From NCBI GenBank assembly GCA_009781395.1, contig WQYG01000003.1, positions 1-57,563 on the forward strand: 57,563 nucleotides of DNA, given 5' to 3'. Shown piece by piece: positions 1 through 9,370 of this stretch. The notes under the pieces were generated by a model that was not told the origin of the DNA, searched no databases, and worked only from the letters and a program-made list of their open reading frames with translations. Origin of the DNA: Candidatus Bathycorpusculum sp. GTDB lineage: Archaea > Thermoproteota > Bathyarchaeia > Bathyarchaeales > Bathycorpusculaceae. The stretch's first letter is position 1. The number at the start of each line of letters is the position of its first letter. A program made the position numbers and the translations under genes.

Positions 1-1179
1 ACTCTCAGACACACTAACACCAAAAGTCTGACCACCCACAACCTTCTGAGAAGCCAACACATCACCAGTACCCTGCTCCAAATAATTCACAACATACCCA
101 AGATCATTACGAGCCGTATAATAAACTTCAATGATATTTTGATTTAGATCTGGTGAAATTTGCAAGGGTAAACCAACAACACGGTCAAATTCATAACCAG
201 CGGGTAACTTGTCGGGGTAAGTAGAAATCACAGCTCCAACTGGTGCCGAACCAGAATGGCGTAAAAGAGGGTTAACAGTGCCATCACAATAATAGTTGAC
301 TGTGTAAGAAGCAGACCAACTTGCGTATAAATGTAGGTCGCCGTTAATTGCCTCATTAATATTTAATATAGTTCCAGATCCTGCTGGTGACCAACCGTTG
401 AATACACAATCACCATAGGTTGGGGTGATTGGAGGGTTGGGTTGCATGTATATTATGTAGGGATTATCCTTACGGACGTAGCCTGTGAACCTAGGACTGT
501 TAGGTTTGGTAGGTTCGTTGATAAACTGACCACCATTACCATAAAACTCTACGATATAATGTTGGTCTCTATCAATTGGGTTACCGTCTTTTAGCACTTT
601 GTTGTTGCCATTGAATTTGCCTGTAGTTCCTATGTAAAACTGACCGTCGCCTAGGTTTTCAACATTGCTATTATGGCTGATTGTTCCATCAAGATATATA
701 ACACCATAATTACGAACATCATACGGTTGTCCTCCGTCAATTTTAAACACTACACCTACATCGATGTAAAGGTATACGTTTACAGGTATGGTAATGACAC
801 GGCCTGGAACATCTTGGCCGCGAATTTCAAATGAGTCGACAATATGTATATCGACTGCATCATATGGATTATTTTCAGCGTATTTTAGGGCTTGGGAAAG
901 ACCTGGCTGAAGATTTTCTGATCGATAACGCTCTATGGTCCAATTGTTAACGTCGTTCCACTGGGTAACTTTAAACAACAACGGTTCTGCTGCTGTAGCA
1001 ACGTTGTTGCCGGTTAACATTAGAAATGGCCCTATGCTGAGCATTAGCACTAATGCTATGACAAATAGAATTCTTAAGGTGAATATTTGTTTGAATGATT
1101 TACAAGAGAGACCTTGTTTGTTTGCTTGCTTGTTTTGGACAGATTGGGCAAGGCTTCTTGTTGCTAGATTGCTAAACAT
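1..1179 (-). CDS. Large surface protein with InlB-type and MucBP-like repeats (partial, 5' part)
   Basis: The minus strand is open from an ATG at 1179 to the window edge (393 codons, no stop), so the C-terminus lies outside. After a basic start, a hydrophobic stretch near residues 33-52 looks like a signal or membrane anchor. Residues ~190-275 read like a Listeria-Bacteroides (InlB B/Flg_new) repeat, with the pattern YTV..Y..G..F...G W.......L.LYASW. Residues ~290-393 resemble a MucBP-like repeat (VNYYCDGT..PL, then VVNYLEQGTGDVLASQKVVGGQTF). These folds occur in cell-surface and adhesive proteins, so an extracellular, anchored product is inferred. The ligand is unknown. It is one of four surface-type genes in the window. 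Confidence 0.8.
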   Translation of the reverse strand, partial: MFSNLATRSLAQSVQNKQANKQGLSCKSFKQIFTLRILFVIALVLMLSIGPFLMLTGNNVATAAEPLLFKVTQWNDVNNWTIERYRSENLQPGLSQALKYAENNPYDAVDIHIVDSFEIRGQDVPGRVITIPVNVYLYIDVGVVFKIDGGQPYDVRNYGVIYLDGTISHNSNVENLGDGQFYIGTTGKFNGNNKVLKDGNPIDRDQHYIVEFYGNGGQFINEPTKPNSPRFTGYVRKDNPYIIYMQPNPPITPTYGDCVFNGWSPAGSGTILNINEAINGDLHLYASWSASYTVNYYCDGTVNPLLRHSGSAPVGAVISTYPDKLPAGYEFDRVVGLPLQISPDLNQNIIEVYYTARNDLGYVVNYLEQGTGDVLASQKVVGGQTFGVSVSES

Positions 1180-1209
1180 AATTTTCACATTTTTTTAAGT
1201 AGCAAAGGG

Positions 1210-1218
1210 CATATATAG
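1210..1218 (-). promoter_or_regulatory. TATA box of the surface protein gene
   Basis: On the minus strand CTATATATG lies about 33 bases before the ATG at 1179, which puts transcription start near 1188 with a very short leader. No strong ribosome binding site precedes the ATG. Confidence 0.5.
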
Positions 1219-1631
1219 CGCTTATTACATTCAACATATCATGTCGCCCACAGAATTATATTACCTCAATTTCCGACGCCAAATTTCATACAATACAACA
1301 CACGAACAAATATATCACCACACAAAATAATCAACAACACACAATAATTTAACCACACCACAACCAAACCCCCATACAACACCACAAACAAACACCACAA
1401 AATACTGCCGCTACATTACTAGCGCAACATCATTCACAACCCACCAAAAACCACATCAAACACGAATAGCGTAACAAAAATAATGCGCTTCACACAATAA
1501 CTAATAAAGATACACCTCAAATAAATCCAATTTATGAAAAGATGACTGTCGTTATTGAAACTGTATTAAACATCAAAATTTTGCCTGAACATTTAAGCAA
1601 ATTAATTAAAATCAAAAAAAAATAAAGTAAA
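1219..1631. other. Intergenic stretch, no gene seen
   Basis: AT-rich DNA whose plus strand is rich in A and C (runs of CAACAACAC type) between 1290 and 1470. No open frame with protein character, RNA gene or repeat was recognised. It holds the 3' end of the upstream leftward operon and the promoter of the surface gene. Confidence 0.6.
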
Positions 1632-2117
1632 TTAGACGTTGGTTTTGTTTTTTATGGCTTGGGTGTACATGTTTGAGGCTGCACCCGCAATTAGGGCGCC
1701 TATGGGGTCATTTGTTAGGGGCCCAAGTTTTTTAAGTATGCCGGGTTTTGCTTGGTCGAAGCGGACGAATTCGAACATACCTTTTGCGCCAGCGATGTAT
1801 GTTGCTATGGCTATTCCAAATAATTCATCTGCGACTAGGCCAGGTTTACCCATAAAGTATTCTATGCTTAAACCGGGGATTAGGCCTTTTTCTGCGTCTT
1901 CTTGCGCGTGGAAAGCTGCAGTTATTAAGGTTGCTATGTTTGGGTCGGAGAGGGCTGTTAAGAGTTCTTCTTCTAAAATTTTAGCGGCTTGTTGAGGGGT
2001 TTCAATGCCAGGGTGGGGTACATACATTTCAAGGGCAGTATCGATGAGATCTTGTAGAGTAATATTGTGTTGGTTAAGCCATTTTAACATCGGTAATTGT
2101 TGGTTGTTATTTGTCAT
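1632..2117 (-). CDS. cobZ: CobZ/PgpA-like phosphatase (alpha-ribazole-5-phosphate phosphatase candidate)
   Basis: The 161-residue product has the PgpA-type core: an acidic segment with ADELFGIAIATYIAG at ~95-109 and FVRFDQAKPGILKKL at ~115-131, comparable to the FD..KP signature of phosphatidylglycerophosphatase A. In archaea this family includes CobZ, which dephosphorylates alpha-ribazole 5-phosphate late in cobamide assembly. No PgpA-type transmembrane pattern is obvious. It lies 135 bases downstream of purQ on the same strand, so co-transcription is possible. A cobamide role fits the corrinoid protein and CbiZ elsewhere in the window, but a lipid phosphatase or another role is not excluded. 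Confidence 0.65.
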   Translation of the reverse strand: MTNNNQQLPMLKWLNQHNITLQDLIDTALEMYVPHPGIETPQQAAKILEEELLTALSDPNIATLITAAFHAQEDAEKGLIPGLSIEYFMGKPGLVADELFGIAIATYIAGAKGMFEFVRFDQAKPGILKKLGPLTNDPIGALIAGAASNMYTQAIKNKTNV

Positions 2118-2252
2118 AGAGTTACCTACTACTATCTGTTTTACTAAACAGTAGGTTGTTTTAAAGTTTATCAGTAACTAAGGTTTAAACTATAAATGAC
2201 TCATCGAAAAATTTAAAAAAGAATTTGGAAAACAAAAGAAAGAAAAAGTTTG

Positions 2253-3080
2253 TTATTGTTTTTGAGTTAGAATTATATTGTTTAGGATGTTTTCGAAAAT
2301 GAGTTTGCCATCACCGTAGGGGGTTGTGTGTGTTTTGGTTGTCCAGTCAGGTTCTTGCCACCAATACATTGCCCGCTCAGGGTGGGGCATTAAACCAAAT
2401 ATTGTACCTTCTTTGTTGCAGATACCGGCTATATCGTGGTATGCACCGTTAGGGTTAGCGGGGTAGGTTTGATTTGCGAAGGCGCCGTTTTCGTTGCAAT
2501 ACCGCAAGACGAGCATATCATTGTCCACTAGTTTTTGCAACAAACTTTTTTCTTTTCCCGGGGGGAAGAGGAAACAGCCTTCGCTGTGAGCTATAGGGAT
2601 TTTTAGAATTTTATCTTGGGGAATTTGGTTTGTGAATAAACAGTTTCCTTTGTTTTCATTCTTTAAGTAGACCCATTGGCATTTGAAGCCTTGGGGGTTA
2701 TTTGTGGTTAGAACTGCCTGAGGCTGTTGTTGACCAATACCCTCAAAACCAGGCAGCAGACCATATTCGATGAGGGTTTGAAAACCATTAGAGATGCCAA
2801 GGATAGGTCGATTTTCAGCTATGAACTGCTCTATTTGTTTGCCCAATTTTGCATACAGAGTTCGTGCAAAGACTACACCAGAGCGTATATGGTCACCAAA
2901 AGAGGAGCCGCCGGGAAAAACAAGCAGATTATAATCTAACAAACTGTCCTGTTTTACTAGTTCATTTACGTGTTTGATCTCTGTTTGGGCACCAAGCTCT
3001 TGAAAAGCACGTGCGGTTTCAACATCACAACTAGTTCCACCTACACGTATGATGCAAACTTTGATGTTTTTGTTTTTCAT
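2253..3080 (-). CDS. purQ: Phosphoribosylformylglycinamidine synthase subunit PurQ, with the nucleophilic Cys replaced by Ser
   Basis: PurQ is the class I glutamine amidotransferase subunit that feeds ammonia to PurL in purine synthesis. The product (275 residues) has the expected start KVCIIRVGGT, the oxyanion region VFPGGSSFGDH and the His/Glu pair in LMPHPERA. The nucleophile motif, normally GxCNGFQ, reads GISNGFQ: residue 97 is Ser (codon TCT, plus-strand 2790-2792). The ATG at 3080 is chosen over 3113 because a strong GGAGG site precedes it and it follows the purL stop directly. As written it should not hydrolyse glutamine normally. A paralog, use of free ammonia, or a base error could each explain this. 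Confidence 0.93.
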   Translation of the reverse strand: MKNKNIKVCIIRVGGTSCDVETARAFQELGAQTEIKHVNELVKQDSLLDYNLLVFPGGSSFGDHIRSGVVFARTLYAKLGKQIEQFIAENRPILGISNGFQTLIEYGLLPGFEGIGQQQPQAVLTTNNPQGFKCQWVYLKNENKGNCLFTNQIPQDKILKIPIAHSEGCFLFPPGKEKSLLQKLVDNDMLVLRYCNENGAFANQTYPANPNGAYHDIAGICNKEGTIFGLMPHPERAMYWWQEPDWTTKTHTTPYGDGKLIFENILNNIILTQKQ

Positions 3081-3082
3081 TT

Positions 3083-5464
3083 TTAAGCCTCCGCACTTAA
3101 GGTTTTCTTCCAAGCAGCACGTAGTTCTAAGAGAGGGGCATCAACTATTAGGTCATTGTTTAAACCGTGAATTTGTAATTCTTCAGTTTTTGTTGTCTCC
3201 CCAATTAGGGTACAACTATTTTTCATTAATGCCTCAAAATCATAACGGTCTTTGGGAGATACTTCAATTAAAAGACGACTATTAGATTCAGAGAACAGCA
3301 AGAAATCATTTCGCTTAATTGCCTTGTTAGATATTGCCTTTAAATCAAGAGTTAGACCAATGTTGCCTGCAAAAGCCATTTCTGCAGCCGCAACCGCTAA
3401 ACCACCGTCTGATAGATCATGACAAGATTTTACCATACCATACCCAATGGCTTTAGTTAAGTTATAGTAAGCCTTGCGTGCTTTAGAGGGCTGCACTTTG
3501 GGCACACTTACACCTATGTAACCATTGAGTTTATAGTACTCTGAACCACCTAGTTCAGGGTAGGTATTACCAAGCAGATAAAGCAGGTTTCCAGATGTTT
3601 TAAGATCCATTGAAACTGTTGAACGTATATCAGGAACAATACCTACAGCGGTAATTATCAAAGTAGGCGTAACAGGACCCATTTGAGATTCATTGTAAAG
3701 ACTGTCTTTGCCTGAAATAAAAGGTGTCCGGTATGCCTTTGCTACATCATAACAAGCTTGACACGCACGCACCAAAGAACCCAAACGTTCAGGTTTTTCA
3801 GGATTACCCCAAATAAAATTGTCAAGCAAAGCAATTCTGCGTCCACCCACAGCCAAATTATTTCGAATTGCTTCATCAATAGCTGAAGCAGCCATCCAGT
3901 AGGGATCAATTTTACCATAATTAGGATTCACACCACAAGAAACTACAAGACCCTTCCAAGAATTATCAAGAGGCTTTAAAACAGCAGCATCATTTGGACC
4001 GGCATACTTACCTTGAAAAGGTTTAAGAACAGTATTACCTCTAACTTCATGATCATAAGTTCGAACCACACTTTCCTTGCTTGCAATATTTGGCATCCCA
4101 AGCAACTGCATTAGAGTTAAAGTAAGATCTACCGGTTCCGCAAACTCGGGCTCAGTAAACATACAAGGCGCAAGAGCAGCCTGCTTTGTAGCAATAGGAA
4201 CATTAAATAAAAAACTCATATCCACATCTGCAACAAAAGAGCCTTGATAGACGATTTTTAACCGGCGCTCTTTAATTAATTGCCCAATTGCAGCCGCTTC
4301 CACTTCTTCTTGTTCAAAAACAGACAAAGCAGCTTCTAAATTTTCAGGAGGAACTATAAATAATTGACGTTCCTGAGATTCAGAAATGTAAATTTCCCAA
4401 GGAGCAAGCCCCAAATATTTTAGAGGAACCTTGGAAAGATCAACCGTTGCACCGCAAGCATAACGCTCAGCGGTTTCACCTACAGCAGAAGATAAACCAC
4501 CACCACCTAAATCAGTTATAGCCGAAGCCAACCGCTGATCACGCAGGATCATAATTGCACGCCCAAGTTTTTCTTCTGCTAAAGGATTAGAAGTCTGTAC
4601 AGCCGGATTATGAACTTCTCTAGATTTGTCAACCATTATCTCAGCAGAAGCAAAAGTGACACCATGAATACCATCACGACCAGTTCTACCACCGGCCATA
4701 ACAATATAATCACCAACTTTGGCATTTTTAAAATACTTATCCAAAGGCAAAAGACCAAAACAACCACAACACGCCACAACATTACCAATAAAAGATTCAT
4801 CAAAACAAATTGCCCCATTAACTAGGGGAACCCCAAGATTATTACCATAAAAACTAAGACCGGCAGCAACATTTCGATAAAGATATTTAGGATGCTTAAC
4901 ACCCACTAAAAGTTTATTGTAATCAAAATCTAAAGGCCCAAAACATGAAACCCCAGTACAAGCAATAGGATCAGCCCACACACCAAAAATATCACGAACC
5001 ACACCACCAATACCGTTTGCAGCACCACCAAAAGGATCTATAGCGGAGGGATGATTATGAGTTTCAACTTTTGCAGCTATACCATAACCTTTATCAAACT
5101 TTACTATACCCGCATTATCCTCAAAAACGTTAAAACACCAAGGAGCATCAATCTCCCTAGTCACCCTAGCTATATATGTTCTAAAAAGACTATCAATTTC
5201 TTTACCCTCAAACACTATTTTACCTTTAAAGGTTTTATGACAACAATGCTCAGACCAAGTTTGACTAATCGTTTGAAGCTCCACATCTGTAGGATTACGC
5301 CCTTCACTTTTAAAATAGGCTTGCACCACCTTCATTTCATCAAGACTTAAACCTAAAGCAAGCTCATTACTAACTTCAACAAGCTCAGCATCAGTAACCT
5401 TTGCCAAAGTTACTTCTAAAACATCAGATACCCCGGCACATTGCACGTAAAAATTAGAAGACAT
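3083..5464 (-). CDS. purL: Phosphoribosylformylglycinamidine synthase subunit PurL
   Basis: PurL converts FGAR to FGAM with ATP and ammonia in the fourth step of purine synthesis. The 793-residue protein is the small PurL form, which needs PurS and PurQ. Visible landmarks are WSEHCCHKT (~70), the ATP-binding VETHNHPSAIDPFGGAANGIGG region (~133-155, quoted in part), DLGGGGLSSA (~320) and CHDLSDGGLAVAAAEMAF near the C-terminus. Its ATG overlaps the purS stop as TAATG, which indicates translational coupling, and purQ follows within a few bases. Length and motifs are complete. Confidence 0.97.
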   Translation of the reverse strand: MSSNFYVQCAGVSDVLEVTLAKVTDAELVEVSNELALGLSLDEMKVVQAYFKSEGRNPTDVELQTISQTWSEHCCHKTFKGKIVFEGKEIDSLFRTYIARVTREIDAPWCFNVFEDNAGIVKFDKGYGIAAKVETHNHPSAIDPFGGAANGIGGVVRDIFGVWADPIACTGVSCFGPLDFDYNKLLVGVKHPKYLYRNVAAGLSFYGNNLGVPLVNGAICFDESFIGNVVACCGCFGLLPLDKYFKNAKVGDYIVMAGGRTGRDGIHGVTFASAEIMVDKSREVHNPAVQTSNPLAEEKLGRAIMILRDQRLASAITDLGGGGLSSAVGETAERYACGATVDLSKVPLKYLGLAPWEIYISESQERQLFIVPPENLEAALSVFEQEEVEAAAIGQLIKERRLKIVYQGSFVADVDMSFLFNVPIATKQAALAPCMFTEPEFAEPVDLTLTLMQLLGMPNIASKESVVRTYDHEVRGNTVLKPFQGKYAGPNDAAVLKPLDNSWKGLVVSCGVNPNYGKIDPYWMAASAIDEAIRNNLAVGGRRIALLDNFIWGNPEKPERLGSLVRACQACYDVAKAYRTPFISGKDSLYNESQMGPVTPTLIITAVGIVPDIRSTVSMDLKTSGNLLYLLGNTYPELGGSEYYKLNGYIGVSVPKVQPSKARKAYYNLTKAIGYGMVKSCHDLSDGGLAVAAAEMAFAGNIGLTLDLKAISNKAIKRNDFLLFSESNSRLLIEVSPKDRYDFEALMKNSCTLIGETTKTEELQIHGLNNDLIVDAPLLELRAAWKKTLSAEA

Positions 5465-5721
5465 TATTGATCCACAACTTCTACTACACTTATGGCGTAA
5501 TTATCTTTAGCAGGATTTGCAAACAAACGTTCACTCATTTCTTCAGCCTTAATTTTTGCTTCAGCCATCGAAGAAACTTGAAAAATGACCGTGTACACTT
5601 TACTTACATCCACTTTTTCAACAAAGTAACCAAGCTCTTTTAATAAGCAAACGGTGGTTTCGCCTTCAGAGTTTATATGCCCTGATTTTAGGCTTACTTC
5701 AATTTTAGCAGCGCATTTCAT
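5464..5721 (-). CDS. purS: Phosphoribosylformylglycinamidine synthase subunit PurS
   Basis: The 85-residue protein has the PurS pattern: an N-terminal beta strand (AKIEVSLKSGHINSEGETT), a central LGY.VEKVDVSKVY segment and a C-terminal DNYAISVVEV strand. PurS is the small structural subunit that bridges PurL and PurQ and helps channel ammonia. It sits between purM (57 bases upstream) and purL (1-base overlap), the expected place. The length is typical. Confidence 0.95.
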   Translation of the reverse strand: MKCAAKIEVSLKSGHINSEGETTVCLLKELGYFVEKVDVSKVYTVIFQVSSMAEAKIKAEEMSERLFANPAKDNYAISVVEVVDQ

Positions 5722-5778
5722 GAACTTTAATTAAAAATGCAGAAATTTAAACTCTTTCATAAGAGGACCACAAAAAGT

Positions 5779-6858
5779 TTAGGCCAAGATCAACTGTTTA
5801 CCATTATGAATAACTTCAACTACCTGTTTATCAGTAATTTCACCAATAACTTCAGCTACAACACCAGTGCTACCAAGAATACTCATCGCTTCATCAAAAT
5901 CAGCACTATCCACAATTACACCAAAACCCCAGCCCATGTTAAAAGTTTTAAACATCTCTTCATCTGAAAGACAAAAACCTAATTCAGCAGCAGTCTTTTG
6001 TATTAGAGCAAAAATTGGTTGCGGATGAAAATGATCAAATCTAAAACCAATACCCGGCGAGGCACGAGTAAGATTGTTAAATTTGGTATAGGCATCACCT
6101 GTAATATGAACAGCAGCTTTAACTTTTATTTTAGAAACTAACTCAAGAAGAGGTTTAACATAAATTTTTGTTGGTTCAAGAGCTTCTAAACCTACTGCAC
6201 GATCTAAACCTTCAGGTATGTCAGTTGGCTCATATTTTCCCCCCCATTGCTTGAAGAGAATTTTACGAGCAAGAGAGATACCGTTACTGTGCAGACCACT
6301 ACTAGCAAGCCCAATAATAGAATCACCAGATTTAATGTTCTCACCGGTAATTATGTCAGCCTTATTTACAACACCCACAGAAGCTATAACTAGATCAAAC
6401 CCAACATTTTGAGTTAACCCACTAATTATTTCAGCTACATCACCAATTTCACCACCAGTCACAGGACACCCAGACTCTATTGCACCTCTTACAACACCAG
6501 TTAACCAATTTTTAACTAAATCAGGATTACTTTCTTGAGCATGAATATTATCAACAACCGCAAGAGGCTTTGCACCTGAACGTATAACATCATTTACCGC
6601 CATAGCAACAGCATCGATACCTATAGTATCATATTTTTCAATTAACTGCGCAATTAAAACCTTAGTACCAACACCCTCAATGACAAGATCAAGATACTGA
6701 CCACACCCAGTAGGAAAAATATTTCCATAAGGCAACTTTAAAACAGCCCCAAAAACACTTTGCCCATAAGTCTCCTGCAAGATGCCAAGATGTTTTTTTG
6801 ATTCCACTCTCTGTTTACGATTTACACCCGCATCATCATAAGTATAAATTTTTGACAT
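5779..6858 (-). CDS. purM: Phosphoribosylformylglycinamidine cyclo-ligase (AIR synthetase)
   Basis: PurM closes the imidazole ring (FGAM to AIR, ATP-dependent), directly after the PurSLQ step. Family motifs are YDDAGVNRKQR (~6-16), GVGTKVLIA (~52-60), AMAVNDVIRSGAKPLAV (~75-91) and ASSGLHSNGISLAR (~175-188). The start at 6858 is chosen because MSKIYTYDDAGV is the usual N-terminus. The 33 codons upstream of it are low-complexity and unrelated to the family. It is the promoter-proximal gene of the leftward purM-purS-purL-purQ operon. Confidence 0.96.
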   Translation of the reverse strand: MSKIYTYDDAGVNRKQRVESKKHLGILQETYGQSVFGAVLKLPYGNIFPTGCGQYLDLVIEGVGTKVLIAQLIEKYDTIGIDAVAMAVNDVIRSGAKPLAVVDNIHAQESNPDLVKNWLTGVVRGAIESGCPVTGGEIGDVAEIISGLTQNVGFDLVIASVGVVNKADIITGENIKSGDSIIGLASSGLHSNGISLARKILFKQWGGKYEPTDIPEGLDRAVGLEALEPTKIYVKPLLELVSKIKVKAAVHITGDAYTKFNNLTRASPGIGFRFDHFHPQPIFALIQKTAAELGFCLSDEEMFKTFNMGWGFGVIVDSADFDEAMSILGSTGVVAEVIGEITDKQVVEVIHNGKQLILA

Positions 6859-7294
6859 CCGCCATTTCTCCAGATCACATAAAGAGTAACATTGATAGAG
6901 ATAACAATTTTGCTTAACAACAACCAAACCCACCCTACAACAAGACAACAGCAACAAACTACCTTAACACACACTAAAGAAACAGAAAACACAGATAACA
7001 AATAAGATAACAAATAAATAAATAAAAAAAATAAAACCAGACACATTAAACAAACACACAAACAATTTTCAAACTACAAACTCTATACAAGTGTAAACTA
7101 GCCAACAAAACATCAACTTCCAAACTAAACACCAAACTCAAACCCCAACAACTACACCAACACAAATAACTATTTAAAACAAAACATCCAAAAAAAGCCA
7201 CCACCACTTTAACTAAAAGAGAGATAAAAAAAAATAAGACAACAAAAAAAGAAAACAAAACTAAAAAATATTAAAACCAAAATAAAAAAAGCTA
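6859..7294. other. Intergenic stretch with strong A/C bias, no gene seen
   Basis: About 435 bases between metK and purM, both leftward. The plus strand is almost entirely A and C, so the transcribed strand is T/G-rich. Open frames here give only Cys/Leu/Val-rich low-complexity peptides and are not believed. It must contain the pur promoter, but I could not single out a convincing TATA box. Confidence 0.55.
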
Positions 7295-8473
7295 TTAGGC
7301 TTTTTTAGCTTCTTCTAGAGCTTTGTGCAGGATTGGAGCTTTGTCACATTTTTCCCATGGAAGATCAATGTCGTCTCGACCAAAGTGCCCAAAAGCAGCA
7401 GTCTTCTTATAGATGGGCCTTAGCAAATTGAGATGGTCAATTATTGCACGAGGACGCATATCAAAATTTTTCAACACCAAGTCAAGAATTTGAGGATCGG
7501 AAATTTTTCCAGTCCCGTAAGTGTTGACTAACACAGATATTGGTTGAGCCACACCTATAGCATAGCTAATTTGCACTTCACATTGCTCTGCTAAACCTGC
7601 AGCAACAATATTTTTGGCGATATATCGCGCCATGTAACAACCACTGCGATCAACTTTGGAGGGATCTTTTCCGCTAAAACACCCACCACCATGACTTCCA
7701 ATACCACCATAAGTATCAACAATAATTTTTCTACCAGTTAACCCAGAATCAGCTAAGGTACCCCCGATAACAAACCGACCAGTACCATTGATAACGTATT
7801 TGATGTCTTCAGATAGTAAACTTGCAGGAATAACGTGTTTAATTACTTTCTCAACTATTTGCTGCTTTAAAACAGCATCCTCAACTGAACCATTGTTTTG
7901 AGCAGCAATAACAACTGTTTTAACACTCTTGGGTTTACCGTCATCATATTGAATGGTAACTTGAGCCTTACAATCCGGACGCAAATAAGACATTTCACCA
8001 TTTTTACGCACTTCAGCTAAACGTTTAACAAGCTTATGAGACAACAAAATTGGCAAAGGCATAAGTTCTCTAGTCTCGTTGGAAGCAAAACCAAAAACCA
8101 TACCCTGATCACCTGCACCCTGCTCATGCTCGACTGATTCATCAACACCCATAGCAATATCGGGCGATTGTTCAGTTAATGAAACAAAAATACCACAAGT
8201 TTCAGCATCAAGACCATCTTTGGCATTATCAAACCCAATTTCTTTCAAAGTCTGACGAACAATTGCAGGAATGTTTACAGACGCTACCGTAGTAATTTGA
8301 CCAGTAATCATCACAGTTCCTTGCATAACAATTGTTTCACAGTCAACTCTTGCCTTAGCATCTTTTGCAAGTATTGCATCTAAAACGCTGTCAGAAACTT
8401 GATCAGCAACCTTATCCGGGTGACCCTCACCAACAGATTCAGAGGTAAACAAATATTTTCCATCTATTTTCAT
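7295..8473 (-). CDS. metK: S-adenosylmethionine synthetase, bacterial type
   Basis: MetK makes S-adenosylmethionine from methionine and ATP. The 392-residue protein is the bacterial/eukaryotic MetK and not the separate archaeal family usual in this domain. It has [20 protein letters not shown] at the N-terminus, [12 protein letters not shown] (~110-121), and [20 protein letters not shown] (~250-270). The signature usually reads GGGAFSGKD, so one Ala is Cys here. The start at 8473 is chosen because [14 protein letters not shown] is the normal N-terminus; the ORF reaches further but without similarity. A bacterial-type enzyme in an archaeal setting suggests horizontal acquisition. Confidence 0.95.
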   Translation of the reverse strand: MKIDGKYLFTSESVGEGHPDKVADQVSDSVLDAILAKDAKARVDCETIVMQGTVMITGQITTVASVNIPAIVRQTLKEIGFDNAKDGLDAETCGIFVSLTEQSPDIAMGVDESVEHEQGAGDQGMVFGFASNETRELMPLPILLSHKLVKRLAEVRKNGEMSYLRPDCKAQVTIQYDDGKPKSVKTVVIAAQNNGSVEDAVLKQQIVEKVIKHVIPASLLSEDIKYVINGTGRFVIGGTLADSGLTGRKIIVDTYGGIGSHGGGCFSGKDPSKVDRSGCYMARYIAKNIVAAGLAEQCEVQISYAIGVAQPISVLVNTYGTGKISDPQILDLVLKNFDMRPRAIIDHLNLLRPIYKKTAAFGHFGRDDIDLPWEKCDKAPILHKALEEAKKA

Positions 8474-8682
8474 CAAGAACCCTTCATCACTAGAATAAAG
8501 ATAGTAAATTAGGTATTTTCTTAAAAGCCTTTCTGAAAAACACAACCAAAAAACACTTCAAACCAATTAAACATAAAAAACTTAAACTCAAAAACAAACA
8601 ACAACAACTAAACCACAAGAAGAACATGCTTGTTAAAAATTTACATAACCTATAGCCTTTTTAATGGGTAATTTTTCAATCA

Positions 8683-8690
8683 TTATAAAA
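8683..8690 (+). promoter_or_regulatory. TATA box of the winged-helix gene
   Basis: TTATAAAA is centred about 26 bases before position 8713. That implies a nearly leaderless transcript and argues for the ATG at 8719 over the GTG at 8710. Confidence 0.5.
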
Positions 8691-8718
8691 ACTCAATTAA
8701 AGTGCAGTAGTGGAAAAT

Positions 8719-9348
8719 ATGGCTTTAACACTTAAAAAACTTATAATTTCAACAGCAGACAAAAAAGCACCTGGACCACCAACCACGTTTACATCATTTC
8801 ACATTTACTGCGCCCTAGAGTTACTTTCGCAAGAACAAACAGGAAGAAACAAACTTGCAGACAAAATAGGTGTTGGCGATGGCACCATAAGAACCATAAT
8901 AAACCGCCTAAAAACCGCAGAATTAATCTCAAACACTAAAGAAGGCTGCACACTAACACAAAAAGGACAAGAAGTATGGCAACAATTTGAACAAATTTTC
9001 CCTCAAAGAACAGAAATTCCTAAAACAGAAATAACACCTTCAGAATTCAACTATGGCTTTATAGTTAAAGGCCAAAGAGACAAAATTAAATCAGGCATTG
9101 ACCAACGTGATGCCGCAATTATTGCAGGAGCAAAACGAGCCATTGTCCTTATTGCTAACCAAGGAAGTCTACATGTAGCATCAGTAGATCAATGTATAGA
9201 CAAAGAATACACAGCAGCTACAAAAGAAATACGAAAAAAAATAAACCCCCAAAACGACAAAGACATAATAATCATTGCAGGAGCAGAAACACCACTAAAA
9301 GCCAAAACCGGAGCATTTGCCGCAGCATGGACCCTAATAGACATTTAA
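8719..9348 (+). CDS. Winged-helix DUF4443-like protein
   Basis: The N-terminal ~80 residues form a winged helix-turn-helix (TSFHIYCALELLSQEQTGRN, then LADKIGVGDGTIRTIINRLKTAELI and a wing ending LTQKGQEVW). The C-terminal ~110 residues contain an alternating hydrophobic segment, AAIIAGAKRAIVLIANQGSLHVAS, and a DIIIIAGAETPLKAKTGAFAAAW end. The two-part architecture matches archaeal DUF4443 proteins, whose function is unknown. A DNA-binding regulator that senses a ligand through the C-terminal domain is inference. It is divergent from metK and convergent with the GTPase gene. A GTG nine bases upstream is an alternative start. Confidence 0.75.
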   Translation: MALTLKKLIISTADKKAPGPPTTFTSFHIYCALELLSQEQTGRNKLADKIGVGDGTIRTIINRLKTAELISNTKEGCTLTQKGQEVWQQFEQIFPQRTEIPKTEITPSEFNYGFIVKGQRDKIKSGIDQRDAAIIAGAKRAIVLIANQGSLHVASVDQCIDKEYTAATKEIRKKINPQNDKDIIIIAGAETPLKAKTGAFAAAWTLIDI

Positions 9349-9370
9349 ACACACAAAAGAAAAAAAGAAA

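Noticed and set aside
935-1198. 87-codon rightward open frame
   Set aside because: It is antisense to the start of the surface protein gene, which has a signal-like N-terminus and family-like repeats.
1639-1995. 118-codon rightward open frame
   Set aside because: Antisense to the CobZ/PgpA-like gene, whose product has conserved motifs.
6822-7258. Leftward Cys/Leu/Val-rich frames upstream of purM
   Set aside because: They arise from T/G-biased DNA, lack domain character and overlap the purM start.
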